Below, piece after piece: positions 60,418-64,000 of a stretch of DNA of 64,000 nucleotides (positions within the stretch are counted from its first letter, which is position 1; every line of letters starts with the position of its first letter). The DNA comes from Neorhizobium galegae (lineage in GTDB: Bacteria; Pseudomonadota; Alphaproteobacteria; Rhizobiales; Rhizobiaceae). The notes beneath the pieces were generated by a model. That model worked only from the letters and a program-made list of their open reading frames with translations. It did not search any database and was not told where the DNA came from. The DNA lies in NCBI RefSeq assembly GCF_021391675.1, contig NZ_CP090096.1:744001-808000 (forward strand). Direction: 5' to 3'. A program made the position numbers and the translations under genes.

Positions 60418-62526
60418 TCATTCGAGCGGCAGGATCAGGACGTCACGGGCGGGCACCTCGATCTTGCCGCCGTCATGAGCGTTTCCGACCGGCCAGACCG
60501 CCTTGCCGGCGGCGAGCCGTCCATGGCCTTCGGCCAGTTTCACCTCGGTCACCTGCGCCGAGCGTGTCGGATTGACGAGCCAGAGGAAGCTGCCTTTTTC
60601 GCTCCGGTGGATACGCGCGAACAGCGCCCTGTTTGACAGGGCCGCATGGGGCGTGCAGCCGCTCCAGCGCAGCAATTCGGCGAAGAAGGCACCGTTCGCC
60701 TTGCCCCGCGACTTGTAATAGGCGACCGACGGATTGGTGCCGATCAGCAGCGTGCGGCCCTTGCCGTAGGTGTTTTCGACCACGGCAAGACGCCCGTCGT
60801 CGAAATTGCCGCGAGCGGTGCCGCCGGCCAGCACATAGGATTGCAGGAAACCGCCGCCATCGACTGCCGCTCCGTCCAGCTTGAAATGGATGCGGTCGCC
60901 GATATCCGGCATGAACTCCACCTGATCCTCGCGGGCGCCAAAAACCTTGTCGAGGCCCATGTTCGGCTGCACCTGGCCGACATGGCCGCGGTCGCCGAAA
61001 TAACCGGGGCAGGCCTCGGCGATCAGCGTGCCGCCGTTTTCCACCCAGGCGGTGAGGCGTTTTGCCTGCTCGGCGGTGAACATGATCGGATAGGGGAAAT
61101 AGAGGCGGTCATAGGCGTCGATATCGTCGATATGGACCCAGTCCGGTTGGACGCCGTTTTCGAGGAAGGCGCGATAGGCGCCCCACATGGCTTCCGGATA
61201 GGGCTTTTCCTTGCGGTCGTAGTTCAGCAGGTAATCCCATTCCTGAGTCTCCGGAACGACGAGGATGCCGATTTCGCCGCGCACCGGTTTTGCCTCCCAG
61301 AGGGCGGCCTGCGCCGGGTCGTTCGCCCATTTCGCCATGTCGCTCTGCAGCTTCGAGAGTGGCGTGCGGGCGCCGTCCATGCCATAGGCGCCGAAGGCAC
61401 CGAAGAGCGGGCCGTCGAGCAGCGGCCGCCAGCGCAGGTTCAGCACGCCGCGGGCACCCCCCGCAAACGAGGTCATGCTCCACAAGCGGATATCTTCCGG
61501 CTCGGCGACGCGGCCGTCTTCCTTGTCACGGCCGATCACCTGCGGCTGCAGCCAGAGCGGCCCGCCCTGGCGCTCGGCGTGCCAGAAGGGTTTTCCACGA
61601 GCGGCGGCGCGGTTGATGTCGACGCCGTACCAGTTCTTCCAGGCTTCCGACCCCTTGCGGGCCTGGATCCAGGTGAAACCGTAAATCTCGACCTTGGAGG
61701 CCGCCAGCCAGTCGTCGCAGCCGTTCGCCGCCATGTTGGGGATCGCGCCGGATATGCCGTGGGCGGCGATGGTGTTGTTCGGATCGACGGCGCGGATCGT
61801 GTCGATGCGCCATTGCATCTGGTCGTAGAAATTGTCGCGCTTGAACTGCAGCCAGTCGATGCATTCCGGATAGGGCGCCATGTGAACCGGCGGCTCCACA
61901 TCCTCCCATTCGGCATAGCTGTAGCGATGCCAGGCCTTGGCGAGCACTTTCAACGTGCCGTATTTCTTCTCCAGCCACTTTCTAAAAGCCGCTTTGGCGT
62001 AGCTGCTGTAATCGACATCTGCGGAATAATTGCACTCGTTCCAGACGTCGTAGCCGTAGATCGCCGGATGATCCTTGTAGCGGGTGGCGAGCGCGGTGAG
62101 GAACTTGCCGGCCGCTTCCTTCACCTCGGGGCAGTTCAGCGTCAGTGCGCCAGCGCCGCCGCCATTGTTTGAGAAGCCGCCAGTCGCCGCCGACACGCCC
62201 ATATAGGAGCCGAGCCTGGTGCCGTCGGCATTGACCTGCAGCGCATCGGCATATTTGCGGACCGCCCAGTCGGGCACGGCATGAATGAGCTCGGCGATGA
62301 CCGTCTTGATGCCGTTCTTGGCTGCAAGGTCCATCTGCCGGTCGTATTCCTCCCAGTCGTAGACGCCGGGCGAGGTTTCGATCGCACTCCACATGAACCA
62401 GTGGCGGAAGATGTTGAGGCCGTCTTCGCCCGCCGTCGTATAATCGCGCTCCCAGTCTTCGCGGGGCGGATTGGACTTGCGGAAATAGACGGCGCCGTAG
62501 GGGAATTGGATATCGTTTTTGAGCAT
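60418..62526 (-). CDS. GH42 beta-galactosidase
   Basis: A 702-residue glycoside hydrolase. The TIM-barrel start PYGAVYFRKSNPPREDWERD and the acid/base Glu in YGYDVWNECNYSA match GH42. FWHAERQGGPLWL probably holds the nucleophile Glu. The C-terminal part is a trimerisation region and a small beta domain. It hydrolyses beta-galactosides in the cytoplasm. The ATG at 62526 (AGGA upstream) is preferred to 62544. Upstream on the same strand are a sugar-acid isomerase and an ABC ATPase, suggesting a sugar or oligosaccharide operon. Confidence 0.92.
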   Translation of the reverse strand: MLKNDIQFPYGAVYFRKSNPPREDWERDYTTAGEDGLNIFRHWFMWSAIETSPGVYDWEEYDRQMDLAAKNGIKTVIAELIHAVPDWAVRKYADALQVNADGTRLGSYMGVSAATGGFSNNGGGAGALTLNCPEVKEAAGKFLTALATRYKDHPAIYGYDVWNECNYSADVDYSSYAKAAFRKWLEKKYGTLKVLAKAWHRYSYAEWEDVEPPVHMAPYPECIDWLQFKRDNFYDQMQWRIDTIRAVDPNNTIAAHGISGAIPNMAANGCDDWLAASKVEIYGFTWIQARKGSEAWKNWYGVDINRAAARGKPFWHAERQGGPLWLQPQVIGRDKEDGRVAEPEDIRLWSMTSFAGGARGVLNLRWRPLLDGPLFGAFGAYGMDGARTPLSKLQSDMAKWANDPAQAALWEAKPVRGEIGILVVPETQEWDYLLNYDRKEKPYPEAMWGAYRAFLENGVQPDWVHIDDIDAYDRLYFPYPIMFTAEQAKRLTAWVENGGTLIAEACPGYFGDRGHVGQVQPNMGLDKVFGAREDQVEFMPDIGDRIHFKLDGAAVDGGGFLQSYVLAGGTARGNFDDGRLAVVENTYGKGRTLLIGTNPSVAYYKSRGKANGAFFAELLRWSGCTPHAALSNRALFARIHRSEKGSFLWLVNPTRSAQVTEVKLAEGHGRLAAGKAVWPVGNAHDGGKIEVPARDVLILPLE

Positions 62527-62635
62527 GGTCCTGTCCTTCTTCATCGATGTTCGGACATGGCTCCGCCCTCCGGGGAAGGGCTCCGGTCTGGAAGCGGCGA
62601 AGATGGCGTCCGGTTAGTCCTGAAAAGCGTTGATC

Positions 62636-63439
62636 TTAGCGTGGCCCTCCGGCGAGATAGGGCTTCATCCAGCCAAGGCCTTCGCTGGTGCCGGCCTTCG
62701 GCCGGTATTCGCAGCCAACCCAGCCGTCGTAGCCGAGGCGGTCGAGTTCGCAGAGTATGAAATCGTAGTTGATCTCGCCGGTACCCGGCTCGTTGCGGCC
62801 GGGATTGTCGGCGATCTGCACATGGGCGATCCTGTCCTTCAGGCGGGCGAAGGTCGGGATCAGATCGCCCTGCATGATCTGCATATGGTAGAAGTCGTAC
62901 TGGATGTAGAGATTGTCGGAGCCCACCTTGTCGAGGATGCGTTCCGCGTGATCGGTCGTCGACAGGAAGAAGCCCGGAATGTCGCGCAGATTTATCGGCT
63001 CGATCAGCAGCCTGACGCCAGCATCGGCACAACGCGGTGCGGCGTATTTCAGGTTGTCGACCAGTACCTTTTCCAGAGCGTCGGCGTCGGCGTCGGCGCC
63101 CTTCGCCACGAGGCCGGAGATGACATTGACCTGTTTGCAGCCGAGCGCCTTCGCATAGTCGAGCGCCAGAGCGACACCGTCTCGGAATTCCTCGATGCGG
63201 TCCGGCAGACAGGCAATGCCCCGCTCGCCGCCGGCCCAGTCGCCCGAGGGCACGTTGAAGAGCGCCTGGACGAGGCCGCTTGCTTTCAGTGCATCAGCGA
63301 CCTTCTCCTTCGGTTCGGCGTAGGGGCCAAGATATTCGAGCCCGCCGAAACCATCTTTCGCAGCGGCGGCGAAGCGATCGAGGAAGGGCAGATTCTGGTA
63401 GAGGAAGGAGAGATTGGCGGAGAATTTCGGCACTGACAC
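62636..63439 (-). CDS. Hydroxypyruvate-isomerase-family TIM-barrel protein
   Basis: A 267-residue xylose-isomerase-like TIM-barrel. LLIEPINLRDIPGFFLST, YIQYDFYHMQIMQGDLI and WVGCEYRPK carry the metal-binding Glu/Asp/His/Glu of hydroxypyruvate or 2-oxo-tetronate isomerases. It interconverts hydroxypyruvate and tartronate semialdehyde or a related acid. It lies between the galactosidase and the ABC ATPase. Confidence 0.85.
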   Translation of the reverse strand: MSVPKFSANLSFLYQNLPFLDRFAAAAKDGFGGLEYLGPYAEPKEKVADALKASGLVQALFNVPSGDWAGGERGIACLPDRIEEFRDGVALALDYAKALGCKQVNVISGLVAKGADADADALEKVLVDNLKYAAPRCADAGVRLLIEPINLRDIPGFFLSTTDHAERILDKVGSDNLYIQYDFYHMQIMQGDLIPTFARLKDRIAHVQIADNPGRNEPGTGEINYDFILCELDRLGYDGWVGCEYRPKAGTSEGLGWMKPYLAGGPR

Positions 63440-63444
63440 TGTCC

Positions 63445-64000
63445 TCAGAGTACGGGTGCGATAAAGCGGTGCCGGTGCAGCATGCGCTTGTCGCGGGGGT
63501 CGGGATTGGGAACGGCGGAAATCAGGCTCTTGGTATAGGCCTCCTGCGGGGCGGTGCAGATCTGCTCGGCCTCGCCGAGTTCGACGATCTTGCCGCGATG
63601 CATGACGGCGACGCGATCGCAGAAATAGCGCACCACCGAAATGTCGTGCGAGATGAAGATGAAACTGAGGTTCAGCCGCTGGCGGATATCGAGCAGCAGA
63701 TCGAGGATCTGGCTGCGGATCGATACGTCGAGCGCCGAGGTCGCCTCGTCGGCGATGATGATGCGCGGATCGAGCGCCAGCGCCCGGGCAATGCCGATGC
63801 GCTGCCGCTGGCCGCCGGAGAAGGCATGCGGATAACGTTCCATGCCCATCGGATCGAGCCCGACGAGACGCATCAGTTCGGCGACGCGTTCCTCGAGCGC
63901 CTTGCCCTTGGCGAGACCGTTGATGATCAGCGGGTCGCCGATCACTTCCTTGACCGTCATGCGCGGGTTGAGCGAGGCAAACGGATCCTGGAAGACGAGG
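63445..64000 (-). CDS. ABC transporter ATP-binding protein, oligopeptide/dipeptide type (DppF/OppF), partial
   Basis: The C-terminal part, cut by the right edge of the window. The Q-loop [16 protein letters not shown], signature [15 protein letters not shown], Walker [14 protein letters not shown] and switch His SHDISVV are present. The Walker A end lies outside. The C-terminal NPDPRDKR region is typical of peptide or sugar importers of this class. It stops 5 bp before the isomerase gene starts. Confidence 0.92.
   Translation of the reverse strand, partial: LVFQDPFASLNPRMTVKEVIGDPLIINGLAKGKALEERVAELMRLVGLDPMGMERYPHAFSGGQRQRIGIARALALDPRIIIADEATSALDVSIRSQILDLLLDIRQRLNLSFIFISHDISVVRYFCDRVAVMHRGKIVELGEAEQICTAPQEAYTKSLISAVPNPDPRDKRMLHRHRFIAPVL

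Overview
The window is a high-GC alphaproteobacterial chromosome segment, most likely from the Rhizobiaceae (Rhizobium, Neorhizobium or Agrobacterium type). This rests on gene content (cyoABCD plus SURF1, oxyR-katG, many ABC/GntR/LysR/MocR genes), strong GGAGG ribosome sites, and short intergenic palindromes with arms of the TTCTCCCC/GGGGAGAA type that are typical of rhizobia. No species call is possible from the sequence alone.

Layout. (1) 1-20749 is a large catabolic region. A TPP enzyme (cut by the window edge), an aldehyde dehydrogenase and an SDR lie on the minus strand. Two alpha/beta-hydrolase plus luciferase-like monooxygenase pairs lie on the plus strand, with an FMN reductase, a CoxL-type molybdopterin subunit and an enoyl-CoA hydratase. 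The minus strand then carries a thioesterase, a zinc alcohol dehydrogenase, a MarR regulator, a FAH-family hydrolase, a gentisate-dioxygenase-like cupin, an IclR regulator and an iron alcohol dehydrogenase. Together they look like oxygenation, ring or C-C cleavage, hydrolysis and CoA or aldehyde processing of a cyclic substrate; the substrate cannot be named. A structured small RNA candidate with its own terminator sits at about 5444-5625. (2) 20837-26716 is one operon for a polyamine-type ABC transporter with an agmatinase-family ureohydrolase and a carbon-nitrogen hydrolase, next to a divergent LysR regulator. (3) 27956-39860 is mixed: an ABC exporter, a DUF2161 protein, a DMT exporter divergent from a MocR regulator, a GlxA-type AraC regulator, a methyltransferase, a GH25 lipoprotein, a broken acetyltransferase, a GFA protein, a 3-hydroxyisobutyrate-dehydrogenase-like enzyme, DoxX and a SelW-like protein.

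(4) 39963-43784 is a tRNA-Leu(CAG) gene followed by a 3.7 kb decayed prophage bounded by a duplicated tRNA 3' end. It retains an integrase tail whose nucleophile position reads His instead of Tyr, broken tail-fibre genes, a holin-like gene and a truncated lysozyme. It also holds one intact, compositionally different gene of 683 codons that joins a multi-spanning HTTM-like membrane domain to a DCC (DUF393) thiol-redox domain. This cargo gene is the most unusual single gene in the window. (5) 43876-52901 holds oxyR/katG and the cytochrome bo oxidase operon with SURF1. (6) 53231-58880 holds an MFS transporter, a DapA-family lyase, an Xaa-Pro-type peptidase, a DadA-type oxidase and a GntR regulator, suggesting imino-acid or hydroxyproline-type catabolism. 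(7) 58996-64000 holds an amine oxidase, a GH42 beta-galactosidase, a hydroxypyruvate-isomerase-family protein and the end of a peptide-type ABC ATPase.
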